This document shows positions 31,755 to 45,956 of a stretch of DNA of 64,000 bases, one piece after another. Source of the stretch: Sanderia malayensis (Eukaryota; Cnidaria; Scyphozoa; Semaeostomeae; Pelagiidae). The notes under the pieces are model-generated. The model made no database searches and was not told the origin of the DNA. It worked only from the letters and a program-made list of their open reading frames with translations. Within the stretch, counting starts at the first letter, position 1; each line of letters starts with the position of its first letter. A program made the position numbers and the translations under genes. Where the stretch lies: positions 1,922,001-1,986,000 of the forward strand of contig RQOL01000828.1 in NCBI GenBank assembly GCA_013076295.1, written 5' to 3'.

Positions 31755-34733
31755 TTATGCTTCTAATGTCTGTTCGTGAGTTTGCAGGTGAAATTTCAAA
31801 TTGCACAGCTTGTTGAAGGATTTCTCGCAGATGTTGCACGAATAAGGCTTTTCTCCAGTGTGTATGAGCGCGTGGTTTCTCAGATTACCCTTCTGATGAA
31901 AGCCTTTGCCGCAGACGTGGCACTTGAACTCCTTCACAGCGCTATGCGTCTTCACATGCGTCTTCAGGGTCGACGAACGGTTGAAGGCTTTCGAGCAGAG
32001 GTGGCAACGATGTGGTTTGTCTTTCGTGTGAATTATCTTGTGACGACACAGCGTGCTGGACAAACGGAACCCCTTTCCACACACGCCGCACACGAAAGGC
32101 CTACTTTTCGTGTGGTACGGCATTTTCAGGTGGATGTTCAGTGTGTACCTTGTTTTGAACAGCTTGCCACACTGGTCACATTGGTATTTCGATTTCCTAC
32201 TGCTATTTGCATGTTTTTTGTTGCTTGTGTTGTTATTGTTTACGTCACTCACATCTGTCCAATTGCTATTGCTCGAGGTTGTGTCATCAGAATACATTCC
32301 ATCCTCCTCCTCCTCATCGTCGTCCTCCTCATCGTCATTCTTATCATCATCGTTATTGCTGTTGTTGTTGCTATCATTGTTTGGCAGCGCTGGTCTTGCT
32401 TCCACAACAGCGACCTTCTTGCGTACGGTGGTCGCATTAGGGCTGCTACCTTTTCGACCACCACCACCAGCACCAGAAGATGCGTTCGTCACAGACTTCA
32501 ACGAATTCCTCTTCAAAACTCCTGTGTTTGAGTCAATGCTCTTGATCCCGAAGTCATCCTCTCTGTTCAGCATTAGTTGCCTGGCAGCAGCAAGCAAAAA
32601 GTGAAAGTTGTTCGCTTTGCTCGTCTTCAAACCGTTGCTAGGAGACTCCTCGGAATCGGTAATGCCACCGTTTTTCTGACGACGATTGTTGGATTCTTTC
32701 ATTGAAAGTTGTTGTAAACCGGGTTTGCTCTGTCGAAACTCAGCTGTTGTAACTGCCGTCTCATTGCCGATAAAATGAGCATCATCTAACGAGAAATCAT
32801 TCAAAATGATTCAATGTGGTGAACAATAAATAACATACTATATACATATCGCAGAAATACTCGCCATTTATTAATCAAACAAGGCCCAAAGCTGGGAGGG
32901 ATGTCGAAAGCGTTTAAAATTTAGGGGGCACAAAAGTATAACGGCCACGCAAAGGGCAAGGGAGGCGATGTAGCTCCAGTGCTCCAGCCTGCTTTCAAAT
33001 CCATGCTTTCAAGACTATTGGTCAATATATCATATCGAGTTTCTCTCTCCGTGCATTAGGAGTGCAAGGCGGAGATAACGTTCGCCCTCGATTATACATG
33101 AAATGTATAATTGAGGGCATGGTCGTTGGGTAATACAGGTATAAAAAGCGAAACAGCACAACAACAAAATCTGTGTACGCTTTACATGTATAAAATATAT
33201 ATTGATAATAATTCGACCGCCATGGAGATGGTGGTTTGGGCAAATATTGAGCAGTAATGAATAATTAAGAATGACGCTAAAGTTTGATGTTTATCATAGT
33301 GAAAACTATAAATTTTAAATGATCAATTCATCATAGAATGAACGGCCAAAAACATGGAAAATTGTGTTTTGATTGGGCGTGTGTGGGTTCTGTTGATTCT
33401 GTCTGAGCAGGTCGTTATGTTGCTACAGATGGGTTTTGCAAAAATTCTCTCCGCCAAGCGCATGATCTTTTGAGTTCGGAATTTTCTTTATATATCTCAA
33501 AAAAATCCCCAATGCTTTGGGACTTCAAGACAAAAATGGTCCGTTAAACTGCGTAAAACTACGCTCTGAAAATTCTTGATCTTTGCCTCCCAAATACCCA
33601 TGTTACAAATAGAAAAACAATGCTACACTAAGGAGATTACAGATTCAATCATTGACAGGAAAAAACGTAAATCTGCCGAGATACATCCAAACCAATACTC
33701 CAACAGAACGTCGACAATTTACAATGCAACAATTAGTACAGGAAAACATAGCAAGGTTTGAAATATCTCTGTAGTGCCTCGAATAATAAAGCATCTGACT
33801 GCTCAAAACAGCGTAAAGCTGCCATGTTGCATCCAGAAACGATGTCAAAGAGAAATAACGTGGTCTTATCTTTTGATATGATAAGGCTTTTCCTTGATAT
33901 CGACACATCGCCGTGAGCATGCAACACACACTGTGAATAATATGGGCAGCTGAAATGGTCTTCCTACTCGTTCCAGTGCGAGATTAGGTGCAGGAAACGA
34001 ACTATCTGATCGATTCGGAATGTTTATGCAGTTGTAGGTGCGAATCCGCAAAAACTAATATTTTTCATTCTGTGCATGCAAGCGACAGATGTATAGCTAT
34101 CTTATGTAACATGTTGCATCTCTGGCAGATTTTGCATACGAAACCCAAGACACACAGCATAAATATAGACATGAGTGAGTAGCTAATTATGCCAGCATAG
34201 CAAGCAAGGCAGGGAAATCGATAAGGACACGTGTAGTGAGGCTAGCTATAGCTACGCAACAACATACCATAGGAAACCTAAGCCTTGAAACAGTTTAAAC
34301 AAGCTTAAAAGCAAAGCTTGTGCCTTCAACGCAAAATCGAGGCCATCACTGCCTAATACGCTTGCAAGCCTCACATACGGTTCAAATGATTGGCATACAC
34401 GGCGCAAGAGTTGCAAAACAAAGCTTGAACTGATTAGCAACACCTTGCTACAATTGAAGAGCTTGGCAAAGCATTCGATCTGGTCATGAAAGGCAAAGTA
34501 AAGATAAAAACATTGCAAGGCAGCCCGCAAACAACATCTGGTCAAACCAAGAAACGATGTACAGCGCTTCAAAATGCTAAGAAAAATAGAAATAATAATA
34601 ATAGATGCGTAGAAAGAGATTCACCTTCGCAATCAGATGTGTTTTGTTGTTCTTTTGTTCTGCCCACCTCGTCCTTGTAGCTTAAAACAACTTCATCAAC
34701 TGATCTTCTTCTTAAAAGAAACGACTTGGGCAT
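31755..34733 (-). CDS. SNAG-domain C2H2 zinc-finger factor with FEZF-like fingers, two exons
   Basis: Exon 1 (34733-34625) starts MPKSFLLRR, a SNAG repressor motif (compare MPRSFLVKK of Snail/Gfi). It ends in phase 1 at GTGAAT. Exon 2 (32785-31755) starts after CTCGTTAG and enters in the matching phase, giving 379 residues. The middle is Asn/Ser-rich and acidic. Five C2H2 fingers occupy 237-379. Fingers 2-5 closely resemble the FEZF family: [46 protein letters not shown] proteins as I know them have six fingers and an eh1 motif; here the sixth finger is missing and SNAG replaces eh1. Finger 1 has two extra residues between its histidines (HLKMPYH). It is presumably a nuclear repressor. The exon join is inferred from phase and splice sites only. 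Confidence 0.82.
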
Positions 34734-34782
34734 ATTTAATGTAAACAAAACTTCTTCCTTACACAATAAGGATGATGGACGT

Positions 34783-34835
34783 TTATATGTATATATACAT
34801 ATGTATATATAGATGATAATATATATATGTATATT
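34783..34835. repeat. TA-rich microsatellite upstream of the zinc-finger start codon
   Basis: Runs of (TATA)n and ATGTATATATA 50-100 bases upstream of the ATG. They could include a TATA box but are too repetitive to assign one. Confidence 0.7.
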
Positions 34836-37800
34836 CACGAAAAGTGAACGACAGCAGAAGACACTAAGCCATCAATAACATTGCTTCAATATGAAGATGA
34901 GTGGTGCCATACGTTGTTCTGTTGGTGACGACATGCGATGCATAAAATGAACAGTTAAAAAGTAATGGAGCACTTGACGAAGTAGAACTTCTGAGTATGC
35001 AGAAGTTGCTTCATCGCAGTCTTATTGTGTTACTGTCCTTTTACATTCCATTCAATAATTAATCCGTCTTTCAGGTTGCTCGATTCGATTCGACCAATGG
35101 AATGAATGGGAGTGAATGGAGAATTCGATGATGAAAAATTCATGCGCACCACCACTTTCATTAACAGCATACGCACTTGCTTCGTAAAAAGGTGTACATT
35201 ACACCTGTTAAGAACACGGGGGATAGTGTTCAACTTGGCCTGGGGCTCCAGGGGGTATGGAATATGCAGAAATACAGTCAACTCTATGTAACTTGAACAC
35301 ACGGAATGAGCTTGAAAAAATGCTCCAATAGTAAAACTTTTGGATTATAAAAGCTTGTTTTAAAAGGCTGGGTTTTTGGCGACGTTTGACGGGTCAGAAA
35401 ATTTCATTCGAATTAAACGAGCTCGAGCTCCACAGATTTGTAGAGGGGTATACAACAGCATACAAGTATTTCATCAATACTCGAACGCAAATGCATACAC
35501 AACGCACAATATGTGATGACGACACGTATGGTGACTGACCGAGAGGAGAAAAATGAGCAATGACTTGGTATCCTTCAGATTAAGCACACTTTGAGAAAGA
35601 ACTATTGGCATTTCGAGCACTTGTAAACATTAGCAAACATCCGCTGACCAGCGTTGCGGATACGTCCCCCAAACAACGATTAATTACAAATGCATTTGCA
35701 ATAAATGAATGTGTGTGGTTGACGATGAATTATGGTGAAGAGAAAAGTGCGTGCATCGATTCAGAGATGTGGTTAGTGGATCAATTAGCGCGCGGTATTG
35801 GCAAGCTAGCGTTCTTTCACCCAAATACAACATCCTGTGAAGATACGAATAAATACGGTGTTCAATACGTAATAAGACGGCTTCGAGCGCTAGAATAAAC
35901 AATGCCAAATGCCAAATACAGAATAAACAACTCAGATATGATTATTATAAGCATAGCGACATGTATTGCTATGTGGTGGAGTGATGTAATGGGGTATGTT
36001 TGTATTGTCAGAGCAGCACGACGTGAAAACGACAAACTTTTTTGACACTTAGTATGGCCGGGTTGCTTGGGTATGAGTCGTGGATAACACAATGCGCACA
36101 TGCGAATGAGATGCAGATACATAAAAGACCTCATCATGTTTCTTTGCAAAAGCAATAAGAAAAACAATGGTCTTTCGTTCGAGAGGAATAAGCTACCTCA
36201 AACGAACGAATCATAGATGTATACGTTCTTCTAACGTGCAAGAATTGCTGTCAATTCACCGCATCACTTCCAATAGAAATACTTGTGTATGTAGAAATAT
36301 GGACAGAACACAAATGTTACAAAACCCCCGTCCGTTGAGCTTGACATAAAACCAAACTCAAATATGTGGTTAATATACATGTATAGAACCCTAGCTCGAG
36401 CCAACTTTAAATGTCTATAAGTGTGTACAGGTATGCATAGAGCATGTATACGGAATCGAAATAAAATAATAGTCGAAAACAAGGGGGAGATAAAAAATAA
36501 GCATGCCTCCGTCGCGGGTGAAAAATCTTGGTTCCATTCCGTTCAATAATTGTAAGCAATATGATTCTATTTGACCATATGTCATGATGAGACAGCTTGT
36601 GTTTCAGATGGCGTGTAATTGGTCTTTGCAAACAAGCTCGCTGACAATGCTACTACTAGAATTTTACTTGCAAGCTGCACTGCACTGCAAGCAAAACAAA
36701 GCAAAAGCAAAGACTTTATTCGCAGCACACAAATCGATTTTCTATTAACAAATTGAGCAACCGGTCCTTTTTATAGTTCAACGCTTAATTCTCCAACAAC
36801 AAGCCTGAAAAATTGTTTATAATTAACTCAGCACAAAAGAACCAAGGTATAAAAGAAACACAAGGAAACTATTGAAACCAGCCATAAATTTCCATCATCC
36901 ACCCAATTAATATAGCAGTCGACTTGAATAATTAATGCGCCTCGAGTTTAAATATTTTCAATATAGTTGAGCTGCTTTCTTGCATGTTTAGATTGGTGTT
37001 TCTGGACGTTTGCTTGATCTGAGCATTTGCTTAAAGGGGCTTTTGAAATTCGCCAAATTGGAAAATAATTGAGCAGCGATGTTCTATAGAGAAGTGATTG
37101 ATTGAAATCCGTTCAAACGAAGCTGTTTGTGATAGCGATGCAATGCAGCCTCACTGGTGGTACCAAAGCATGCTTAATTGGAAGAGATTATTACGGGTGA
37201 ATTAGATCGGGCGTATAGAAATGTATGAATTGCGTTGACTATAAAGAATACACTAGTAAACGCGTTGCATACAATTCTCCAACCTGCGTTGGCAAGGGGC
37301 AGGCCTGGCGCGTTAAAATCATGATGAAAATTTAATATGCACCAGCGATAAAAACTGTAAAAGCCGAGTTCATCTGTTTCATGCTTTGCAAAAGAATTGA
37401 ACTTGCTTTCAATTGACGCGCGAAGTTATGTGTATACGCGATCAAGACGAAATTTATGCGACATATTCAAAGCGAGATGTGATTAACATTGGAGATCAAT
37501 AAAAACTAATTAGCCCAAGTTTCCAGCCCAGCAATCTTATCATGTCATTCAGGAATGAAACTGAAAGCTCACGATATGGGCCCCACGAAATACTTTTATT
37601 GGCTGATGTTGCATGGTCAAAGAAAAGTAGCCGCCTTTTCCGCCGTCGGCTATTAAACTCGAGACCTCTCACTTCTTGTAAACGCAGTAAGCTTGACAAA
37701 GAAGAAACATATTGTTGATAGAATTTAGGAAGTCGTATAAGTTCCCTAAACGACCGTTTGAAGTTCACTCTTGGCTAAGACCACTCCATTACCCGAGATA

Positions 37801-38400
37801 GCAGCTTAGGTCATATAGATCATAGTATTTACAACGGATTGGAAGAACGTAAGAAACTTACCGTTGTACGCGGTGACTTTACTTCCTCCCCACCTCAATG
37901 AGTATAGTTAATGAGGGATAATGTCGATGTCATCTGATTAATCTTTGATCATTGCTTCGTCCCAAGGCCCGTGGATATTACTGTTAAAACAATGGCAAAA
38001 ACATCTTGTTAACAGTTAATCCTGTTCATACAGCTAATTACTGATGGACGTTGAGGCTTCAACTGATAAAATTCTGAAATCTTGAACTTATTCACGAGGC
38101 AAACAGAAGTCATCGCAGACAAAAATAAATCAGCACATAAAAGTTTTATGTGACATTTACAAACAGTCAAAACTGCGTAGTTCGAACTCTTATAACTCAA
38201 AAATTTATCTAATTCGAACTAAACTCTCCGTCCTTTCAAAGATCACTAAAAACAAATCCTTAAAAGGGTGTTCGAATATATAAAATACTCAAATCACAAA
38301 ATATCTTGGATATTATCGTTCGTTGTACTTATAATACTTAGAAGTTTTCAAGAAGTTTTGAATACGCCATTGGTTGCCTAGTGAAACACAGAATAATGCA
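34836..38400. other. 3.6-kb gene-poor region upstream of the zinc-finger gene
   Basis: No supported exon on either strand. The few open frames lack recognisable protein content and conventional starts. The region lies 5' of a likely developmental regulator, so it may hold enhancers; nothing in the sequence proves this. Confidence 0.5.
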
Positions 38401-41332
38401 TCAATAAGAATACGATGAAATAAAAAATAAATTTTCAACTTGCTTTTTGTGTTTTTGTAACTTCACCATCCAACAAGGGAAAATAAACATGATGAAGAGT
38501 TGCGACACAGCCAAAACAAAAGAAAATCTCCAAGAAATCAAATAAACCATTGCGATTGCAGCAATGGTCATCAACACTGTCAGGCATATGAACATGTAGC
38601 AATGATGCTCCTGACAGAAACACAATGAAATATTCAGAATGCTATCAATTCTAGTAATAATTTGAAAAATAAGTCCAGAAAAATACAGTAACAAGCCGTG
38701 TATTAATCCATTAACCATTAACCAATGGAGGTTATTAATCCATTGGCTAATGGATTAATTAACCTCCAGGATAATATTTCTGCTCAAAACAGCAGAAAAA
38801 CAGTAGCTTATTGTATCTGAACAATTGAAAAAACAATAGCTTAATATTTTTGTACAATAAGCTGGATGCAGAATTTGGAGGTTTTTATGTGCACACACGG
38901 TTTTTTTTTTATAAGAAAGTATTTCTTAGCTATTTCCGAGAATTTAAACTTTTTAACTTTCTTATGTTTAACCCAGTACTGAACTTTCTTAACTTTTTTA
39001 CGAGGCGAGCCCTACCTTCTTATAAAACAGCTTTCTTATAAAAAAAACGTGTATATTTACTGTATGGGTAAAATTATAGCAATTGTTGTGAAAATACCTT
39101 GATAGTGGTTCTAATCTGTGGAATGACAGCAAATACCTGCATAGCAAGTAACACAGTGACAAAAGCATGCCATGATGAGGTAGGCAGTCTTGATGCAAGG
39201 CAAACTGATGCAAATACACTTGCATTTAAAGATAGTGGACTGGGAGACCTAAAACAAATCATTTAGAAATATGACATAAAAATACAGCAAAATTTCAAAT
39301 AAAAATTTATCAGCAAAGATAGTGTTCTATACGAAAGTAGGTAGAGAAAGTTTATTGTGATGGTTGTCCGACGAATGGTCGCATTAGCGGAAAGCTCTGA
39401 GTAACAATCAATGTAGTGTTTTTGTGCTTTATTCTTATCAGTAGAGAATTAAGAGATATAAGTAGAAAGGGAGGAATAGTTCAGCAGTTCACATAGATAA
39501 AGAATCTGGATAACTACTTTAACAGGTCTCATTGCCTAGCACATTGTAATTGCATTAATTAGCATTAATTAATTGCTTTACTTGCATTAACTAGCATTAA
39601 TTAATTGCTTTACTTGCATTAATTTGAATAAGACTTTGCATAAATGAGCAATATACTCACATCGTAGCTTCTGAGACGTAATCATGAAGGAGGAGATTTG
39701 TTGCCAACATACCAACCTGAGAAGAAATATTCTTTGTCAGGGCCGATGAAAACTATATTCAAATTACGAAATAGTTGAGAATAACACTATCAACTAATTA
39801 TACCATAAAATGCTCTGATGCTGATGCTGAGAGTGCGTTCACAAAATATAATCACCTGCTATATCTAACTGTCACGGGAAATTAAAATTTGTTCAATTTG
39901 TTCGAAATAATGAATGTTCCAACTATACTTAGGCAACATGAAGGGAATTTGAAACTTTTTTCAGAGAGCGAATGTCAAGTGTCGACTGCAATCATATTGG
40001 GGTTGAATATCCCTTTAAACATGTGTAACCAAAGTTATTCAGACCCATAAGCAATCCTTAAAGGGCCAAGAAGAATAGCTCTAATATAATGAAAATATAT
40101 ACAGAAATAAATGAATGTAAGATATCAAGGAAGGACAATCTAATTACAGTTGTAATATTCATTGACTTCAAAAAAACTTACTGTCATTGCATAGATTGTG
40201 TCAGTGCTAATCGTTTCTGTTAGTGTCTTGAGAATGGGAGAGAGTCCCAAAACAATTCCAGTAACCAAAATAACACTCTTCAAATCATCTCGCTCTACAA
40301 ATGACAATCGTGAAATTCTAAATTACGACTCTGTGTAATATCTAATATACTATGATACAACCTGCATATAAGAAAAAATCAATTGAGGAATAGAAGAGAA
40401 AGAAAATAGAAGAAACAACAGCCATTGTTTTGAACAGTACTGGATACAAAATTTGAAGATTGTTATATATGCAGATTATTATTGTAGAAGATGAAAATTC
40501 ATGATTGAAAAAATTTAATAAACATACTTCCTCTCTGTGGTAATGTCTTTTTGTTACTACTCAAGCACAGCAAGTATCCAAGAAAACTCAGTGTGAGCCC
40601 AGCAAGCAGAACTGTTGATGGAGATACCAGTTGCATATTCATGTAGTAAAATGCAGCAACAAACATTGCAATGCTGGAACATAAAAACACAAATAATTAA
40701 TAATAACAAACAATTCAAATAATAACAGACTTTTTAGATGTGAAAAACAAAAATAAATTGAGATAGGCTTCTGAGTCTGGGTCTGGGTACAGTGCAGTAC
40801 ATGTCAGGTGAAAAGGAAACAAACAAGGAAATTTATGAAACTTTAATTTAAGTAACGAAATTGTGACCACAGGCAGGAACTACGTGGGGAAGAATTGGGA
40901 GTTCGGGCCCCTGATGCCACTAATGCTTTGCTTTCCTAAAACAGTCTTTAACCATTGTCTTTAACATACCTACTTAATTGTTGTGATACCATACCAGCTT
41001 CATAAACAACACTTGAAAGGCTGTATATTCTTGTATTCACTAAAGCAGAATTATTAACCTTACTCTTGTTGACATTATAAACACAAATAGGCATTTTCAA
41101 ACGACTCCGTTCCAAACAAGCAGTTGCATGTTTGGAATCGAAAACAAATAATAAAAAACAAAGCAGCCACACCCCCCTTACCGTTCTTTTTCATTTCGTC
41201 TAGAAAACTGTCAGCAACATAATTGTCGGGATACTCTTGGTGCTCGTAAAGGACTTTCATCCACGGACCACTAGTTTCCTTGCTCATCTTTAAATCTTTG
41301 AACAGAGTTTTGAGTTTTATTTGACCTTGCAT
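38401..41332 (-). CDS. PIGC: GPI-GlcNAc transferase subunit C, seven exons
   Basis: A 298-residue multi-pass ER protein of the complex that adds GlcNAc to phosphatidylinositol, the first step of GPI-anchor synthesis. Human PIGC has 297 residues. Matches include WMKVLYEHQEYPDNYVADSF, LGLSPILKTLTETISTDTIY, LSLNASVFASVCLASRLPTS and LAMQVFAVIPQI. Several hydrophobic helices are visible. Exons: 41332-41182, 41039-40970, 40673-40528, 40294-40182, 39716-39661, 39248-39098, 38610-38401. All phases agree. A second in-frame ATG at 41287 would give a start closer to the human one. The C-terminus ends soon after the last membrane helix and is less conserved. Confidence 0.94.
38690..38905. repeat. diverged small-repeat copy with internal hairpin in PIGC intron 6
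   Basis: Contains a long imperfect hairpin at 38727-38767 (GGAGGTTATTAATCCATT against AATGGATTAATTAACCTCC). The CTGGATGCAGAATTTGGAGG segment resembles the interior of the 12513-12658 family and further decayed pieces near 40425-40480 and 50785-50860. Confidence 0.55.
39540..39625. repeat. short tandem repeat in PIGC intron 5
   Basis: About 2.3 copies of a 32-bp unit built on GCATTAATTAATTGCTTTAC. Confidence 0.75.
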
Positions 41333-43196
41333 TTCTTCAATTTATCATATGCAAATGCATGCGCCTTTCCTGCTCTGGACTGGACTGTGCTGCGAAGTCT
41401 CCAAAACGAGGGTCATCTTCGGAGTCATGTAGTGGACAAGTTAGGTAACTTTGTTTCATGGGATTGAAAGACATTTAGTGGAATTGAATTGCATTATTAG
41501 TTAACTTTTATGGCATCAGTCATGGTCATCCAGCTATTTGAGAGAGTAGCAGTAGAATTAGGTTAATTAGTGAGAAGGGAACAAAGTAGTGATTGATACT
41601 AAACAGAAACTTTTGAATCACCTATCCTGGATTTTTAGAAAGGTCAAAAGACCCTAATTTCCTAATTACTTGGATCTGACTAACTTGTCAATCGCACATA
41701 TTTCACTTTATTTCAGAAAACTTCAGACAGCTGATTGCACATTTTTGTAGTAAATAACATGTTAAAATGCTCAGCTGTACTGTATTTGCACATATGCACA
41801 TATCACAAAACACTTATTGAATGCATGAGTGAGAAAAAGATGAGTCCTGTGACGTAAGCATGTGCATACTATCTATACGCACCAATGAGACCTTGAAGTG
41901 TTTTGGCTGGCACATTAAAATTTTCCAGGCAGTGTAATCCAATTGCATTTGATCTCAGTCTCACTGCGAACGTGCATTTATATTTATACGTGCAAAATTT
42001 AGGTTCATTTGCCGATTGTCCTTCGTTATACATGCATAGCTGCAAGTATTATTGGTATTAATGGTTTAATTAGTGTGGTTCAGTCCAGTTCATGGCTTAA
42101 TTGTCAATCCATAATACCAAGATTTAAAGGTCACACAAGTGCTGCAAACAACTAAGCCAAGCATGACATTTTATTCAATAACATTATTTGAGTAATCTGC
42201 GAACAAAACAGCTGAACAGCTTTGAAAACGCATTATTTATTGGGTAACGTTCTTGGCTATTTGTTTAACATGAACACCCGAATAATCTGACACAACAAAA
42301 TGTTTGGATCATTGCAGAATAAAATTAGTTACACGCTGTGTGATTGCTTCAATGAGATTGCTTCGTCCAACTTCTTCCACCCCTGACATCATTTCTCTTT
42401 CTGTTGTATAATATCTGACTTGACAAAAATAAATTCATTTGATTAAGGCACAATGCACAATGCAGTGCAAAATACAATGTAGAATTAGTTACGCGCTACA
42501 AAATTACCTCAATGAGAAGTAAACACAAAGACCACCCCTTTTGTCCTTGTTTTGTGCAATATTTGTCTCCTTTGTTTTTTTTACCGCTACACGGTGCATA
42601 AAAGGAGCATTCATTTCGATACTTCATTATTATACAGAACAAGCGTGAATAAAAGACTTTCACGGATGCTCTTGTCATCCACTAATGCTCGCAAGAACAG
42701 AGCATCTTCAAGCAGCCGTTTTACTGCAAGACACAAAGATCAGCTCGTTAAAAGAATTCGCATTGCTAGACAGAACAGTTTGGGTATCAACCATTCATAT
42801 TCTCTTGTGTATTTAAATTTATTTCTCAAGCATTGCAGGTTTAATGAAATCCTGTTAGCAACAAAGCACACCTTTTGACAAAAAGGTTTTGCCAACCTTC
42901 AATATTCTAAAAAATAGTCAACGACAAAAAATTCTATAATGTTCAATTCGAACACATTTATGATCCCCAGGGGAGTTCGGGCCATCTAAAATTGAATATG
43001 CATGATTGCATTTTTCGGTGAATATAATTGAACTTAAAGATACAAGAGAGATATTGGCTTTCAAATGCACCGTGAAAATTGTCTTTGTTTAATCATAATA
43101 AACGAGGCTTATCTAATTTAACTGAACATTGTGTATATCTAAGTGAGCAGTTGGTAGTTGGCTGACCCACTCTTCTCTCTTACGAATAGCAAGACG
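41333..43196. promoter_or_regulatory. shared upstream region of PIGC and the ADAM-like gene
   Basis: 1.9 kb between divergent start codons, AT-rich, without a supported gene. Both promoters should be here. No clear core element. Confidence 0.45.
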
Positions 43197-45956
43197 ATGT
43201 TCCAAGCCAGCTACCCTTTATTATTGCTGTTGTCTGTAGCATGCAGTAAGTATATTTTTACCACAACACATACAAACTATAGTAAAAATATACCTCCTTT
43301 GTTTGCGACTTCGATTTCACCTTGTTGTCTTGTCTGCCCTTGATTTGCGTTTGCTTCCAGTTTCATCCTCAAAAACGCGAAAACAGTTTCTTTCTTACAT
43401 TTCCTTTGAGACGCAGTTGACTTGAAATATTTTTGGGCGCACGCGTAGATTAATACATAGTCTACACTGTAGAGAGATGGCCCAATACACAGCTAACAGA
43501 CATCTTACTTTCAACATTGTACTTTGTTTCAGGCCTTGCAAGTCAAGAATACGAGATCATTTATCCAGTCAGGTTGGACAAAAACAGAGAGAGACGAGAT
43601 TCAACCGGAATCAATGGTTAGTTATTCGAAAACAATGCGATATAATTTCTTAAGCAATAAAATACACAACTTCTTTGCAAACAATTAGCTACATAATCTT
43701 TTCAACTTGATCCAAAAAGTAAGAGACATAAAACGTGATAATCTGCATTCACAACAACCATATACGAGTACATACATGTAAAACTGTTTGCATCTTCTGC
43801 TATCAGATGTTCTTGGCGAAGAATCTGCTCTGTTTGGCATCAAAACCAGCAAAGGACAAATGAATTTGGCTGTGAAGAGAAGCAAGTAAGTATTAGAGCT
43901 CGTGTATGTATCATATAATAACGTGTAATGAACAATTCAATACAACTCTATTTAATTAGAATTAGATTAATGATGCTTGAAAGACAACTTGTACCTTTGG
44001 TTTGGAAACAAGCCACTGTACATCTGCTTGTGAACTTCTGTTCACAAAGCCAGATCCTCGTCATTTTGCAACTGTGTCACATCGTGTATATATTGTGTGC
44101 TTTTAGAGGCTTCCACACTGACAAGATCCTTTTGAGCACGTTCGATGATACTGGAACAAGACAAAACACGCAGGTAGAACTCTGCAACTACAAGTAATGC
44201 TATCATAATATCAAAGTAGTTCAATGAAAGCTTGCAGTAGTGCAGTTGATATAAGATATAGTTGGTTAAAAATAAACAGTGCAGGCAGGGGAGAAGTAAG
44301 CAATTTGTTCCAGTTCGTGCGAGGTACTGTAAAGCGACGTTTACTTTGCATACGCGGAAATATTTATAAAAAATTGGTTTATATAAAGAAAAGAACTAGG
44401 ATGTCCAAAAACTTAATAAACCCCGAGTATGAGGCACAAGTAAAGTTAAGAGACTGAAAAATTATTAAAACGTTCTTTGACTATAATTTGTGCACTGCAT
44501 GGTCTTTATGAATATCAAGAATTAAATTAAGACACTTTCGATACAAAGTGTTGATTCAAAGTTTTTTTATAAAAATCGTCTACTCTTTTTCTGTGCAGCA
44601 TGAACCAGACCACTGCTTTTACCATGGCAAAATTGAGAACAACGAAGAATCTGAAGTCGTGCTGAATACATGCAATGGCATGAGGTAAGCAGAAATAATA
44701 GATCTATTCAACATATATAATCCAAATACAATCCGACCAATGGCACCTTTCAAATGCACAAATGTTGTCTTTCTCGATTTATTTGATAAAAGTTGCCGTG
44801 CTTAAATCAAAAACATATTATTGTTATCCAATCAAGATTGTGTTGAATTGTGTTATCGTGAATCTATTATCATGTTACGCAAGATGTCCTTTTATGATTG
44901 CTTTCTATAAACACGAATAAGGCCTGGCAACACATTGTTATCGCAGGGGTCACGTCGACAATGGTGACAAAGCGTACCAAATTGAGCCAATTGAAGGAAG
45001 AGAAGTATGCTCGCAAAAATATTGCAGTTCAAGAAACCTCTCTAATCAAACTACCCCATACTCTACCCTACAACAAAACTATACTATAGTGTCCTACACT
45101 ATACTATATCATGCCATACGATACAATACTACAATGTCCTAAGCTATGCTATACTATAGCATACCATACTATAGCATACTATAGCATACTATAGCATACC
45201 ATACTATACCATACTATACTATACTATACTATACTATACTATACTTTACCACACCATACCACATCATACCACACCATACAACACAATACCACACCATACC
45301 ATACTATACAATACTATCTTTATCATTCTAAACTATAGTATACTACGCAATGCCATAGCTGTTTGTTTTTACATAGTCTGATGGCGCGCACAAGTTCTTC
45401 GAAGCTCCAAGGCCGCCCACTGGACTAACCGGTGCACTCAGTTTCGGCGGTAAGTGTCCAAACAGTTACAAATAAACTCCAAATAAATTCCCAGTTCCAA
45501 TTCATATGACAAATAATCCATTTAATTAAACCATCAAGTTGATGCATTGGGCTGCTTGTGCATTCACTTAGCAGGGCAGATCCATGATATATTACTTCAT
45601 GTTATTTGAATTTAGATGACTATGTTATTTATACTGATGAAAGCAAGACTGATGATAAAAGCAGTGCTGATGATAATATACTTTACGATGCACAACTACC
45701 AAACAACAGTTCTGAACATTACGCAAAGGTTTGTTCACCACTCTTAAACTTGCAAAAATCCTAGCCAAACAGTACAAATAGTATTCTCATAGCTGGCAGC
45801 CTTGCAATAAACACGCACATATAACGAGCCAATTTAAGCGCTGTTGTTTGTCTGTAGCTCTCTCTAATTCCCGGAGTGGAAAAGCAGTACATCAAGTACT
45901 TAACTACAAACAAGACAAGATACTGTGAAATGTTCCTGGTTGTAGACAATGCTGTC
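43197..45956 (+). other. ADAM gene: signal peptide and M12B prodomain (exons 1-9)
   Basis: Residues 1-17 are a signal peptide. The prodomain follows (YEIIYPVRL at the start, then DHCFYHGKIE and VVLNTCNGMRG), matching the Pep_M12B pattern D-H-C-Y-Y-x-G and S-T-C-x-G-L-R. No furin-type R-x-x-R site is visible right before the catalytic domain, so how the zymogen is processed is unclear. Confidence 0.85.

Noticed and set aside
31776..32604. Long plus-strand open frames over the zinc-finger gene
   Set aside because: Shadows of the zinc-finger exon; the minus strand has the finger motifs and matching splice phases.
35605..35898. 97-codon plus-strand open frame
   Set aside because: Starts at TTG, no splice context, no recognisable motif; likely chance.
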